64,000 bases of DNA, from the NCBI GenBank assembly GCA_963930655.1, contig OZ005614.1, positions 434,001 through 498,000 on the forward strand, in the 5' to 3' direction. Source of the DNA: Myrica gale. Taxonomy: Eukaryota; Streptophyta; Magnoliopsida; Fagales; Myricaceae. Below, piece after piece: positions 12,287 to 23,750 of the stretch; position 1 is the stretch's first letter; the number at the start of each line of letters is the position of its first letter. A program made the translations under genes and the position numbers. The notes under the pieces are model-generated. The model was given only the letters and a program-made list of their open reading frames with translations. It was not told where the DNA came from and made no database searches.

Positions 12287-15192
12287 TCAGTTGGTTTGAA
12301 CTATAGCAGAGAAGAGTAATTTGTTAATATCCTGAGCGTCTGATTCCTGCCTCTCATCTCCTGCATCAATGACAAAGATTGCTTCATTATATATAAAACG
12401 ACACATCTATTTGCTGGAAAGGCATATTTTCCCACCAGTGACATTTCCTTTTATATCCAACTGCTACAACAATAGGTCGCAACCGCAAGGCTAAATCCTT
12501 CACTAGGAGTCCCTAGTTCTCAAATTAATGCAAATTTAGGAGCATCCCTTATGATCTTAACCAAAACACTGGCCTCAAATGCAAATTCAGTCGTATCTTG
12601 AGACCATTAACCGCCTACCACCACAGTGGCTACCCCTTCTTTTCTCACGTATTTGCTTATGCTGAAGTATTTTCCAGGGCTAAATTGGCTCAAAATATAA
12701 ATTTGAAAGGGGGAAGGATTGGGGAACAAAGCAGGATGCAATACATACATAACAGAATAACCAAACTGTTTTTGACTCCTAGATCCTGCACAAGCCATAC
12801 TAAGGCATTTCTCAGTCCACTACCTGAGTCCATCTTAATGCTATTATGTTCAGCTAAGCATAATCTTCCGGCCATCCTTTTCTTTTAGCAAAAATGCACA
12901 TCTCAGAGGCTTTTTTTACTGAGAAAGTAAAAGGAGGTTATTCAGTAGCCATTGTGGGTTTCATTTTTTTTTCTTTCCTTTCTATCCTAGCGCAATTACA
13001 AGCACATTTATCCGTAAATTTATGTTCTTTCCATCAGAATGATAAAGCTACAAACCCATCAATGTAATGTAAAGGAATTTGAACCACAGCCATAAACCCA
13101 TACCTGTCCTTGATCTCACTTGAACTGCCCACTCATCAACAATCTGCATCAAAGACCAAAAGTTCATGTGATTGTCTTCCATAGATGTAGAGAAGTGACA
13201 TCTGAGTGTAGTAAGGCTCATAGTAGGCTTTACCAACATTATGATAGCTACCAAAAAACTTTTTGGGTATTTACCCAAAAGAAAATGATTGCCATGCATT
13301 CAATTTTGGTTGCTTGCTGGCAAGTGGTGTAAACACTCCAGACACCACTTGGAAAAACACAACCGTTGAAACAATAAGTCCCTTTTCTCTCCCTCACAGG
13401 GAATAAGTACAACCTTGAAACAATAGTTAATTCAACATTACTACGTTGACTCTAGGTGCTCCATTTGGCCGGTGTAAGGTGTGAGAAACTGAAATTTTCT
13501 TTGTTTTTCCTTCACAATGGTAATTGTATTGAAGAAAAAGGTAATAAACAAGTTTACTGATGAGTCTTAATTTAAGAAAAGCATTAACTTTGTGATTGGA
13601 ATAGCAAGAGATAAAGTTAAAATACAAATGCAACCATTAGATGTAATAGGTGAAACAATTGTTAAATCTGCCACCCAAATGCCATGTTGGAAACAACAGA
13701 GCCACTTGGTTTCTATGTGAAAGACAAAAGGTACTGGACTATGTTCCTACACTGTGTTATCTTCCAACATATGGGTTTTCAATCTCTACCATTGGCATTG
13801 TGACGTGCGTAACTCACCTTCCAAGTTACATTTAGCTGATTTCTACCAGCAAACAAATTCCGATTAGCTGAATTCTATTAAGGAGGACTACATTATCTGA
13901 AGTAAGTGTAGTCCACCAAACCTATTTGAGGGCTAAAACTTACCTGGTTGAAGTTAGCGAATGCAGAATCATCAGAATCACTGGTGAGGGGGATGCCCAC
14001 AGATGCTTGCATCCGCTGCAGCAAATTTCTGTTCCCAATGAGAGTGGTCCGAGCCTTGTCAATCAAATCCTGAAAACAAAATCAGTTTGCAAGACCAACT
14101 TCAGAATACTGCTCCCTTGTCTTTTCTTTCCCAGAAACAATAATGAGATCATACATTCAGTACGAGATTAGAAATTTTCCGTTCTCTTCCTCCAAAGTGT
14201 TGAAGAAAAAGTACCTGTTTGGCTGCTAGAAGTTCATGACACTGTTCTTTCAAGTTCAACAGATCTTCTTGTATCTTCTTTATTCTAGACACCAAATTTA
14301 TTGGGTTTGCCTGTAGACAGTACTCAAAATTCAAGATTCCATCGTAATAATGTATTATAGACCACTCCAAAGAGCAAAAGGAAATGATATGAAAGAAGGA
14401 TATCACTCTGTTCAGTTTCCAATGGAAAAATCAAAAGGCCCTTAGTAACAGTTAGTTGCCTTCAATATGGATGAAGACGAAACATACTTGGAATGACCAC
14501 AAAGAAGAGAAAATAAAATCCTTTGAAGTTTATTTTCTTGTACTATTTAACGTAAACCATCAAAGTTTCCTATTACCCACTGTTTGGTCGAACAAAAAGG
14601 AAATTGAATACGTGCTTTAGAAGCCACTCCTGAAAGATAAGAAATTTCCTATTTCAACAGTAACTCCGCAGCAATCAAATGGTGCCTATGACTAGAAGTG
14701 CAAATTGAATCTATAACTAGTTTCCTTTATCTCCGGTCTGCTTTGAACAATATCTTTAAAAAACAATGAGTTTACATGGCTATACGAATTTACCAGTTCC
14801 CTCATCATCCAAAAAACACCTTGAATTAAAAGTGATAATTGAATTTACAAAAAAAAATCGATAGCTTCAAATATATCAAAGGGAAATGACAAGCTTCGAC
14901 TCACAGTCCTTTCATCTTGCACAAAACATTTCGTTCGCAGTTTATAGCAAACTAGCAGACTCAGACAGAATAAACCGCAACGTTTAAAAGTTTGATTCAG
15001 TGAATCGAAATAAGATAAATATCGAAGACGAATCCCTCGAATTAGAGACTGAATTGTGCTTACATTGTCCGGGTAAACTTGTTGAAATTCCTTTTCGAGC
15101 CTGTGCTGAACCACCGTAAGATCATGGTTCGCCTTTGTAAAGAGATTCACCAAGCTGTCCGTTGCCTGATGGTGTTCGCGATTGAGCGCCAT
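12287..15192 (-). CDS. SKA2: SKA2-like spindle and kinetochore-associated protein
   Basis: Predicted SKA complex subunit, which in animals couples kinetochores to microtubules. Five minus-strand exons: 15192-15064, 14310-14215, 14069-13944, 13143-13104 and 12360-12287, all GT-AG with matching phases, closing to 154 aa. The helical N-terminal part contains LFTKANHDLTVVQHRLEKEF, followed by NPINLVSRIKKIQEDL and LKEQCHELLAAKQ. This parallels the layout of human SKA2 ([20 protein letters not shown] ... NPVTLL). The middle carries GIPLTSDSDDSAF and the C terminus IVDEWAVQVRSRTG ... LLFSAIVQTN. The last two small exons were found only by joining splice sites. From memory the Arabidopsis homologue is At2g24970. 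Family assignment rests on sequence resemblance; kinetochore function in plants is inferred. Confidence 0.82.
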
Positions 15193-15508
15193 CTCTCTCT
15201 CTCTGGAGAAATCCCCCGCCTGTGCCTTTCGAGTTTTGGAGCAGCCAACATGTTTAGCTGAAAACAGAACTGAGCTACAAGTCGTTGAGCGAAGGACGTC
15301 TCGTTCGCTTAACAAAGAGTATCGTGCTGCAGCGTAAAGTTTGGCGTATCAAAGAGTATTCCGTGCTGTGCATTAAAACTACGATCTGTGATGGTTTATG
15401 CATTATAATTTAATGGCACGCAGCTGGAGGGAAGAAAAAAAAAACGAAAAAAGTTGTTTGCTGCCTTCTAACAACGTTTTGAAAACTTTTCATCGTTTTT
15501 TTGCATTA

Positions 15509-16172
15509 GGGTTAATGCTCATTTTGGTCCCTGAGTTTTATGTCCTTTATCGATTTGGTTATTAGGTTTCAAATTTGGTCACATAAGTCCTTAAGTTATC
15601 CTCATTTATCGATTTAATCATCTTGTTTCCTCTGTGCACAATCAGCTAACAGTGGGCCACGTCATCATCAATAAAAACGTGACACGTGTACGATTTTAAA
15701 AATAAAAACAAAAAACCCTAAGGTCCACGTTGGCATATTCGTAAAAAAAATTGAACAGGAGAGACCCTCATTTGCCCGATGAAGGGAGCCCAGATCTGGG
15801 CTCCCTCTCGCCGGGCGGATCCAACCGCGAGGGGTGGCCGGGAGCCACCAACCCCCGCAGGGGCCACCACCGGCGACGGGGAGCCTAGGCTCCCCTGTTC
15901 GATTTTTTTTTACGAATATACCAACGTGGACCTTTAGGGTTTTTTGTTTGTTTTTTTTTTTAAAAAAAAAAAAAAAATCGTACACGTGTCGCTTTTTTAT
16001 TGGTGGTGACGTGACCCACCGTTAACTAATTGTGCACAGAGGAGACAAAATTAGACGGAATGACTAAATCGATAAATAAGGATAAACTAAGGACTTATGT
16101 GACCAAATTTGATACTCAGGGACCAAATCGATAAAGGGCATAAAACTCAATGATCAAAATGGTCATTAACCC
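15509..16172. mobile_element. Harbinger/Tourist-type foldback MITE, 664 bp, TSD TTA
   Basis: The two ends form a long imperfect inverted repeat of over 200 bp: GGGTTAATGCTCATTTTGG at the left is matched by the complement of CCAAAATGGTCATTAACCC-type sequence at the right. TTA flanks both sides (15506-15508 and 16173-16175), the 3-bp target duplication typical of PIF/Harbinger elements. Pairing continues inward through cacgtgt and attcgtaaaaaaaattgaacagg blocks to a GC-rich centre (about 15775-15895), so nearly the whole element can fold into one hairpin. It has no coding capacity. It lies 317 bp upstream of the SKA2-like start codon. Confidence 0.8.
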
Positions 16173-17582
16173 TTATATAAATATTAATGCTAAAAAAATT
16201 ACTAATGATCTATGAACTATAGAATTATCATGCATCATAAATCAAACCATCTATTTGTCGTGATATTTTGACTTAATTACTCTATTAGTTCTTATAAAAT
16301 TGTCGGATCCCAGATTAATCTCTTTTTTTTCCTAAGGGATCCCACATTAATCAAAATTGTAGAATTACTTTTTTAGTTTGTATTGAGTGTGCTTCTGCAT
16401 TGAAAGTCGTATGTGATTATCGAGGGCGAGTTATGAGTGCTCAAATCAGGTTAGTTTCCAATTCGGTCATTGTCATTCTGTGTTAAAGTGGCAGATACAT
16501 GCCCTAGTTTTTAAGGTGTTTGTTTTTAAAATTTTAAGTGTTTAAAATTTTGGAATATTAAAATTAGTAAAAAATAAATAGAAAATATAGTAAAAAATAA
16601 AGTTTATAAAAAAATGAGGAGAGTGGAATTTTTATAATAATGGTAAAATGTTAGGGGTTAAAACTTTAGAGTCCACAACTGTTTTTTAGGAAAATAATTT
16701 TGTTGACCAATATAATAATGATTACAAAGAAAGAACAAAAGATGGGTGATAACAAATGAAGTAAATAGGAAAATATAATTAAAATAGTTGCAAATAGTTG
16801 AGATTATATGCTTAATATAAGTTATAAATAGAGACATTGAAAAACATAATATTTATTTTTGTTTTACTTAATATGCACTTGAAAAATAATAATTTAAATT
16901 TGTTTCAAACCAAAATTTCACAGTAAGAAAAACACCTCTTCTATCAAAATGACTTAGGGTATGTTTGTTTCTCAACATTTTGGGGCATATAAATTTCTAT
17001 CAAAATAAACACACTTCATAATTTTTAACTTGTACATACACTTTACATTTCACAAACTCCAATAAATCTTAATAAAGCAAAGATTTTCAAAATTTTGAAA
17101 ATATTCTCCAAAATTTTAGCAAACAAACATACCTTTAATTCGATGACCCAAGCTGCGCAGAAGCTAATTTCATGTAATGTTTGATAATCCCGAGGGTCAA
17201 ATCACTGGACAATACATCACTTTTTTTTTGCAGTCGTATTTTATTTTCCTTGTTTATGTTTAACAACTCTTTAGATTGTGTTTGAGTGATAAAATTTTGG
17301 AGAGGTTAAAATTTGAAGGTATTGAAATTTAGTGAAAAAAATGATGAGAGATGATTTTTAATATTTATTATAATAAAAAATAATGATGTGATGGAAGAAG
17401 AGATTATATTATAATTTTTTATTTTGTTTAACAAAAATAACCTTATTTCATTAAAAACCCGGAAGGGAAGACATTACCATTGACCAACTCGCGCTGGCCG
17501 TGGAGAAGGGAGTTTCTGGTAAAAACCCGCGTTTATATTCTCCTCTCCTTGTGAGTTGCGAGAGCGAACTCCTAGAGTTAAA
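16173..17582. other. AT-rich intergenic region with a small MITE
   Basis: Upstream region of the C3H22-like gene. It contains a MITE at 16957-17133 (separate entry) and a related one-sided fragment near 17267-17440. The last ~80 bp are the presumed 5' UTR. No gene seen. Confidence 0.5.
16957..17133. mobile_element. Small MITE with GGGTATGTTTG terminal inverted repeats
   Basis: Starts GGGTATGTTTGTTT and ends AAACAAACATACC, an inverted terminal repeat of about 14 bp. It has an AT-rich interior and no ORF. Flanks are TTA on the left and TTT on the right, close to a Harbinger-type duplication. Same general class as the elements at 35624 and 36158. Confidence 0.65.
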
Positions 17583-20500
17583 ATGGCGAGCGAGGAAGAG
17601 AGACTTCTAGAGAACCAGCTCGAGCTTCAATTGCATGACCAAAGAGACTCCCTCGCTACTCTGAAAGAAGCCCTATACTCTGACCCCTCTAATACCGAGC
17701 TTTTCACGGTAAGTCCTCTCCCTACTTGAAAGAAAAACGGTCCCGTTTTGTCCTCAAGAAGGATCTTACGTTTTCCGTTGACTGGAGTGAAGAAAATAAG
17801 AAGATCGAATCATCCGAAAAAATTACGACCTGGTTTTTTCGAGTTAAATTGTTACAATCTCACGAAATTTTTTGAGTAACTGGTTTTCTCACATTTGTTG
17901 TAGATTATAAGTAGGGACTTTTATAGATTAGATGCAGAATACTCTAGCTTTAAATTCTACATTATCGATTCCCGTATGTGGTCCATGCGACTGGATTCTC
18001 ATAGATGATAGAGCAACGTTTGGTTCCCATAGTTGGCCTTTTTTATCAAGCAGTTCGGTTATTGCGTAGCGCTTTTGTAAGATTTATGGACGCTTTTTCT
18101 TTGGTGATCAAGCGTTAAAATTTTATCTCGAGCATAGGAATTTTCAGCGAGGAAAACAGTAATGCGAGTTACCCAGCCTGAAGAATCACCAATTCCAGCA
18201 TTGGTTTCGAGCTTAGGACTTCTTTCATTCCTGTTGTAGATTACATGCGCCAATTTTGTGTCTATCCCGTAAATTTTTTAATTCGAACTTTGAATTCCGT
18301 CTTTTCAAAATTATAATTATGAAAAAGTTGGTTTTGATTTGCCAATTGTTTGCACTGCTTTGATCCTCTGTATAGGCTCGTTTTTTTGTTTCTGTAAATT
18401 TTTTTTCTTCTTATTGTCTAATTCTCCCACTCACCAAAGAGTATCATTTGGTCAAAGATTATGTGGTAATGGTATAGGAAACACACCCATGAGGCAACTT
18501 TTGCTGTTTTGATGTAATGATATTTATGCATGTCATTTCGTATGTCAAGATACAACAATTTATGGTTCATGGAGTTTTGTTTTGATGTGTTGGTTCCTAC
18601 ATTTTCCCCAGGTTCATGATGAGGTTGTTCAGGCAATAAAAGATTCAGAGGAAGGGCTTTTTCATCTAAAGCGTGCAAGATTACTACGAGAAGCTGATTC
18701 AGTGCTACTTGGATCCAATATTTCAACGGACGATGTTAAAGTAGAGCCTATTGAACCAGCAGATGTCGAACCGGAACAGCTGGAGGAGCAGAGTTACTCA
18801 GTAGGATCAAGATGTAGATTTCGTTACACCAATGGCCGGTGGTATAGTGGTCAAATTGTTGAGTTGGATAGTTCTGAATCTGCAAAGATATCTTTCCTCA
18901 TGCCAACCTCTGAAAATATGTTGGTATGTGCAATGATTTTATTATCTGTTTCCCTGCAAGGCCGCGTCGAAATTTGTACATTTCTCTGTTAATTCAATAA
19001 ACAAGGTTATACAGTGATTTTGTTTTCCTCACTATGTATTTTGTGGATTGCATGCTCAAATTATAGATTTCTCTATCGGACATGGCATTAGCTCACACGG
19101 CATTTTTCTCCAAAATTGGAGCATTTTACTGATGTGACTATATGTCTCCTTTTGTTTGATACGACGCATGACAAGTTCGTATTAAGTTTATTCTGAGGCT
19201 AAGGACAATGAGAAAAATGAGGAAAAAACAGTTGCTCTCTCTGTTTTTGATAGGTTAACGAAATTCGTTGTTTAGGAGTCACGGGGAGCTGTGCCAAGAA
19301 ATTTATTGTAATCTCTGGTCTAGCTCAATGATTTACTCCCTAAAACAAGATTCAATGATTCCGTGGAATTTTGGGGTCCTAGAAGACTTGGTGTAAGCTA
19401 GTTTTGGGGCAAATCAATAATAGTAATAGTCTGAAGATTTTGTAGTTTACCTCAGATACATGTGTATATAAATGGAGACATACAAATATAATTTTTTTCT
19501 TCTCAGTGAAGATAGCTCTTTGCTGGTAAATCAGGTAAAAACGTATGCAATGCTTGTCAAGGATCTCTAAGGAAGATAAAAAAAAATCAGATGTATGCCG
19601 GCACACACATCTACACACATGAGTTGTATATAAGTATCAGCTGTCTTAGGTGAATCAGGTTTCCTTTTTCTGGTAAGAGAAGAAGCAATTTACATAGTGC
19701 TTCTCAAGCACAAATTAGCTACCATTACTGGAAATTCATTCACACAGACTATTGAGTAAAACACCATGGTATTTGTGCAGATGTGCAAGTTCTTTCTACA
19801 GCAACGATGTCGATTTGGTACTAACTGTCGCTTATCACATGGTATGTTGTGGTTGTTTCTATTACTTGAGTAGGAATCCTGCAAGTCAGTTTGAAAAGTC
19901 TCGACTCTTCTCAAGTGTGCATTGTTGTTACCCTTGATGGCAATGTATGGTAAGAGATGAATGGGAAGATAGAGCCAACCTCTGTGTAAGAGAAGCAGCT
20001 AGCAGAGAATGATTAAGGCCATTCTGATATGACAGAGATAATTAATGAAACGTTTTGGTCTTGATTTTGCTTCAACATGGAAGATTAAGAGTTTTGTTTG
20101 GCAGCAGCATGATGTTGCCAATGGAAGTGAAATGTTCCTATTGTGATAGAACTCTTTGCAATTTCATTTGCCAATGTTGGTTCATATGTTTTCTAGCGAT
20201 TTTTTTCAATTAAATGACACATAGTTCGAGGTGTCTATCATATATCTATTACATAGCTAAGAAACTGCTGGTTCTGTATGCATCATACAACGAATATAGT
20301 GATATTACTGTCCTTTGTAATTATTCATTTGTTCATATTTTTACTTCAGCTTACTATATGGGTCTGATCTGTACAGGTCTTGATGTTCCGTTATCCTCAT
20401 TGAAGAAGTATATCCCAACGATTTGGGAGCAGTCGCTAGTGGGCTCCAGTATATTGGCAGTATCAGATTGTGGATCTGGCATTTGGAGAGAAGCTGAACT

Positions 20501-21368
20501 TGAATCATGGGATGACAAACTTGGAGAAGGGCAAGTTGTTTTCCGAGATGATGGAAGCTCTGCAAAGCTTGGATCAGATGCAATTGCATTATCTGAATAT
20601 GCTCAAGTGAACGATGAAGATGAAAGTGATTCCAGTTTGGAGCAATCTGATTCTAGCGACTATGAAGAAGAGGATTCACAAGGTATAGGATTTCTTGAAA
20701 GCACCACACAGCAGAGAGGCATCCAGACAGAAACTAGCATATTTGCTAAGTGGGAAAATCATACCAGGGGAATAGCATCTAAGATGATGGCCAATATGGG
20801 TTATCGTGAAGGGATGGGTTTGGGAATATCTGGCCAGGGAATGCTGAATCCCATTACGGTGAAGGTCCTTCCTCCAAAGCAATCTCTGGATCATGCTCTT
20901 GAGTCTTGCGAAGGTGAAGAAACCAGCAAGGATCAAGGGAAGAAGCGGAGCAAAGGGGGTAAGAGAAAACGTGATAAGAAGTTTGCTGCTGCAGCTCGGG
21001 CAGCTAAGGAGAAAGAGGAACTTAGACCAGATGTCTTTAGTCTTATCAACAAGCAACTCGCAATGCATGGTGAAGCTTTAAATGGTGGGTCAGGAAAGAA
21101 TCAGCAAAATAAAGGTTCTGGACCGGGGAAGAAAGTAGATAGGCGGGCTTTGATTGCTTATGATGATGAGATGAAGGACCTGAGGATGAGAATCGAGAAG
21201 CTTGAAGAAATGGCGAACAGAAACAAGAAGGAAAAAGTGGTTTACGAAGCTGCTATGAGAAAGTTAAACGAGACTCGCAAAGCTTTAGCAGAGGCTGAGG
21301 CAGCTCATACATCTGCATCAAATGCAGTCTTCAGTGGAGAAAAAGAAAAGAGATGGCTTAAGTTTTAA
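17583..21368 (+). CDS. CCCH zinc finger and G-patch protein (C3H22-like)
   Basis: Predicted nuclear RNA-associated protein. Exons 17583-17708, 18612-18923, 19781-19841 and 20377-21368 join in frame to 496 aa. Domain order: acidic/helical N terminus (about 1-100); a Tudor-like stretch [19 protein letters not shown]; one CCCH finger in exon 3 ([19 protein letters not shown], spacing C-x7-C-x5-C-x3-H); an acidic Ser/Asp region (about 235-255); a G-patch ([19 protein letters not shown]); a lysine-rich stretch ([14 protein letters not shown]); and a C-terminal coiled coil (about 415-480). This is the architecture of Arabidopsis C3H22 (At2g24830, from memory) and animal ZGPAT. The G-patch suggests contact with a DEAH helicase in splicing; this is inference. 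The ATG is the first in the exon and begins [12 protein letters not shown]. Confidence 0.92.
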
Positions 21369-23750
21369 GACTTTAGGCGGAGTTTATAATCCAATGGAGT
21401 ATATTTCAAATAGAAATTGGAAATTAAGGAAAAAAAAACTCCATCGAGATGGCGTTTGGTTCATGTATTGGTGCAAATGAGGAGAGGGTCTTTCCCACCA
21501 CAAGGTCGTTTGGGTGTAATTTTTCCCCTCGCAGGAAAGCGAGTTTACAGATAGAGGTCATAACCGCTCATGAATTATCAATTTGTATTTTATTTTTGTT
21601 CAAAATTTCAGCTAAAATGTTTTGTACAATTTCTAATTAGAAAAAAAAGATAATATTTTAAGAGGAAAAAGTCACTGAGTTTCTAAACTATCATTTTGAC
21701 ATTCGAGTTTTAGAATTATCAAATTGTACTTAATAGAGGTCATAACTACTCATGAATTGTTGTTCAAATTTTCAGCTAAACTGTTTGTTCAATTTCTAAT
21801 TAGATAAAAAAAGGTATAAAGAATATGTTAAGAGAAAAAAGTTATCTAAACTACTAACTTAATCTCAAGACTTAAGCAAGGGTTTTAATTTCACACATTG
21901 AATTATCAAATTTTATCAATTTGAGTCTCTAAAAAAAATTAATTGATTGATTTTGAAAGTTGAAGAGTTCTTTTTTTTTAATCATAATGGCAGCACCTTT
22001 CATTAATAAAATTAAGAAGGTTGAAAAACCTCAGGAACATACTCTAAAGGGCGAACCAGACACTTCGAAGAGTCGGCGGGCCAACGAGTAAGGTGACCAA
22101 AAGGTCATACAGAGACCACAAGGGGCAAAAAACCCACAACAGGCAGCAAACTAATATGATTAGCAAAAAATAAAAGGCGAAGGTGAAATATGGTGGCATG
22201 ACCAGCAACGGGAGGCGACAAATCGACCAGATAGGACAAAGTGGAGGCGCATGAGATCCACCTGCGCGTGGGCCCACACTCGTCGCCTACCCGGTCACCG
22301 GAGACGACCACGAGGAGCATCTGTACGTCTACATGCCAGCCACTTGGCGCGTGTATACCAAAGAGGCCCACCTGCTGCTGAAAAGGAAGAACAGGGGACG
22401 GGTGCGTGAGATCCATGCGTCGTCCCGTCGCTGGTTGACCTGTGCATAAATCTTCTCAAGTCGATGTAGACACCGTCCCCGCCAGTCCTGGTATTCAAAA
22501 ACCTCTAGAAAAAACGTAGATCTAGTCACCTAAATCGCTAGAAAAAGCTCCTAAAAGTGACCGAAAATTTTGGTTTATTGAGGGATCCAGTCACAGATGA
22601 CGAGAGTAGAGGAGGAGAAGGGGGAGCTCCTCCCGCGGCCAGAGAAAGAGGTGAGAGGGGAGGTTCAGATGGCTTAGGAGGGGAAAATTCTAAAGAAAAG
22701 ACAGAGCCCCTTTCTCTCTAGAAAATGAGCCCGATATACCAAAGATCTTCCGTAGCGGTAGTATGTTAAAAGTAGTAGTTATAATTTTTTTTTAAAATAA
22801 TTTAATGTATTAAAATTGAGTTCCATGTGTAAAAATGGTAATAAAAATTTCTGTTGAAATTCTGTTAAGAATTAGTTTGAAAATGCAAAATGAGTTTTTT
22901 TCACATTTTAATACTTCTTGCATTTCACGCTACAGGTTATATTTTATTACTTCTTGCTTTTCGTGCAACAATAATAGTTGCAAGTCCCAAATAGGGCGGG
23001 TATTAACAAACTTGTAAACTTATAAGTTGACACTCCTCCTTTAAATGATAGACCCTTTTGAAGGTTGTGTGGATTGACCGTTGTACGTCTACTTGTTTGT
23101 CTTACGCCTATACCCGACGTGGTTGTCTTCCCCTTTTCCCGATTTCCCCAAATTACCAAAAAAAAAAACAATGATAGTTGCGAAATTCTCAATTTTTTTT
23201 AATGATTGAATTCATGAGTTTTTTCATGTTCTTTTAAAAAAATTTAACGGTTTAATCTGAGTGTATAAGGTTCACTTCTAAAATTAATTGAAAGCGGTTA
23301 GATTCTTTCTCGAAGAACTTGATAATAACACAAGAAAGACCCATTTTTTTTTTATTATCGAAAGTTGAATACAACAACGCTTTGTACTGAACGATTAATC
23401 ATGGACGTGCATCACATGTGTTGAGGGGCCCTGATGCCGTTCGTCCCAATGGTCCACAAATCGGCTTCCCGCGAAATTGGTCCACCTCTAACTCCTCCCA
23501 GCTCCAGTGAGCATCGGTCAAAAATCTCCCAGCTCAAAAACCCTTACAACCGACTAAAACCCCAGCCTCGGAATTCGTCTCTGAAACAAATTTCCCAATT
23601 TTTATATTTTTTCTGCGCGCCCTGAGAGCTTTGCAACTGTCGTAACGGTCATGGGTATGGCCTGAGATTTGCTCATTGTCATTGCGATGGTCATTGGACT
23701 TGAGTAGTAACTCTTTTCATCAATGTAATTCCTTTACGAAGAAATATTAC
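21369..23750. other. Intergenic region with direct repeats and a LINE-like insertion
   Basis: Holds the C3H22-like 3' UTR, then an imperfect direct repeat of about 115 bp (about 21560-21680 and 21735-21850, sharing cagctaaa and tcaatttctaattaga), then the LINE-like element at 21970-22750. The stretch 23430-23750 is CT-rich and looks like a 5' UTR for the dynamin fragment. No intact gene. Confidence 0.5.
21970..22750 (-). mobile_element. Non-autonomous LINE-like element (approximate borders)
   Basis: On the minus strand this is a GC-richer 0.75-kb block beginning in a CT-rich leader (complement of about 22610-22740) and ending ATGATTAAAAAAAA near 21972, as plant L1 elements do. Base composition differs sharply from both flanks. 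The usual LINE ORFs are absent, so it would be internally deleted. I did not find clear target duplications, so the class is tentative. Confidence 0.4.

Noticed and set aside
22044..22529. Cluster of minus- and plus-strand ORFs with proline/arginine-rich translations
   Set aside because: They lie within the GC-rich LINE-like insertion and translate to no known LINE protein. They reflect base composition and are not genes.
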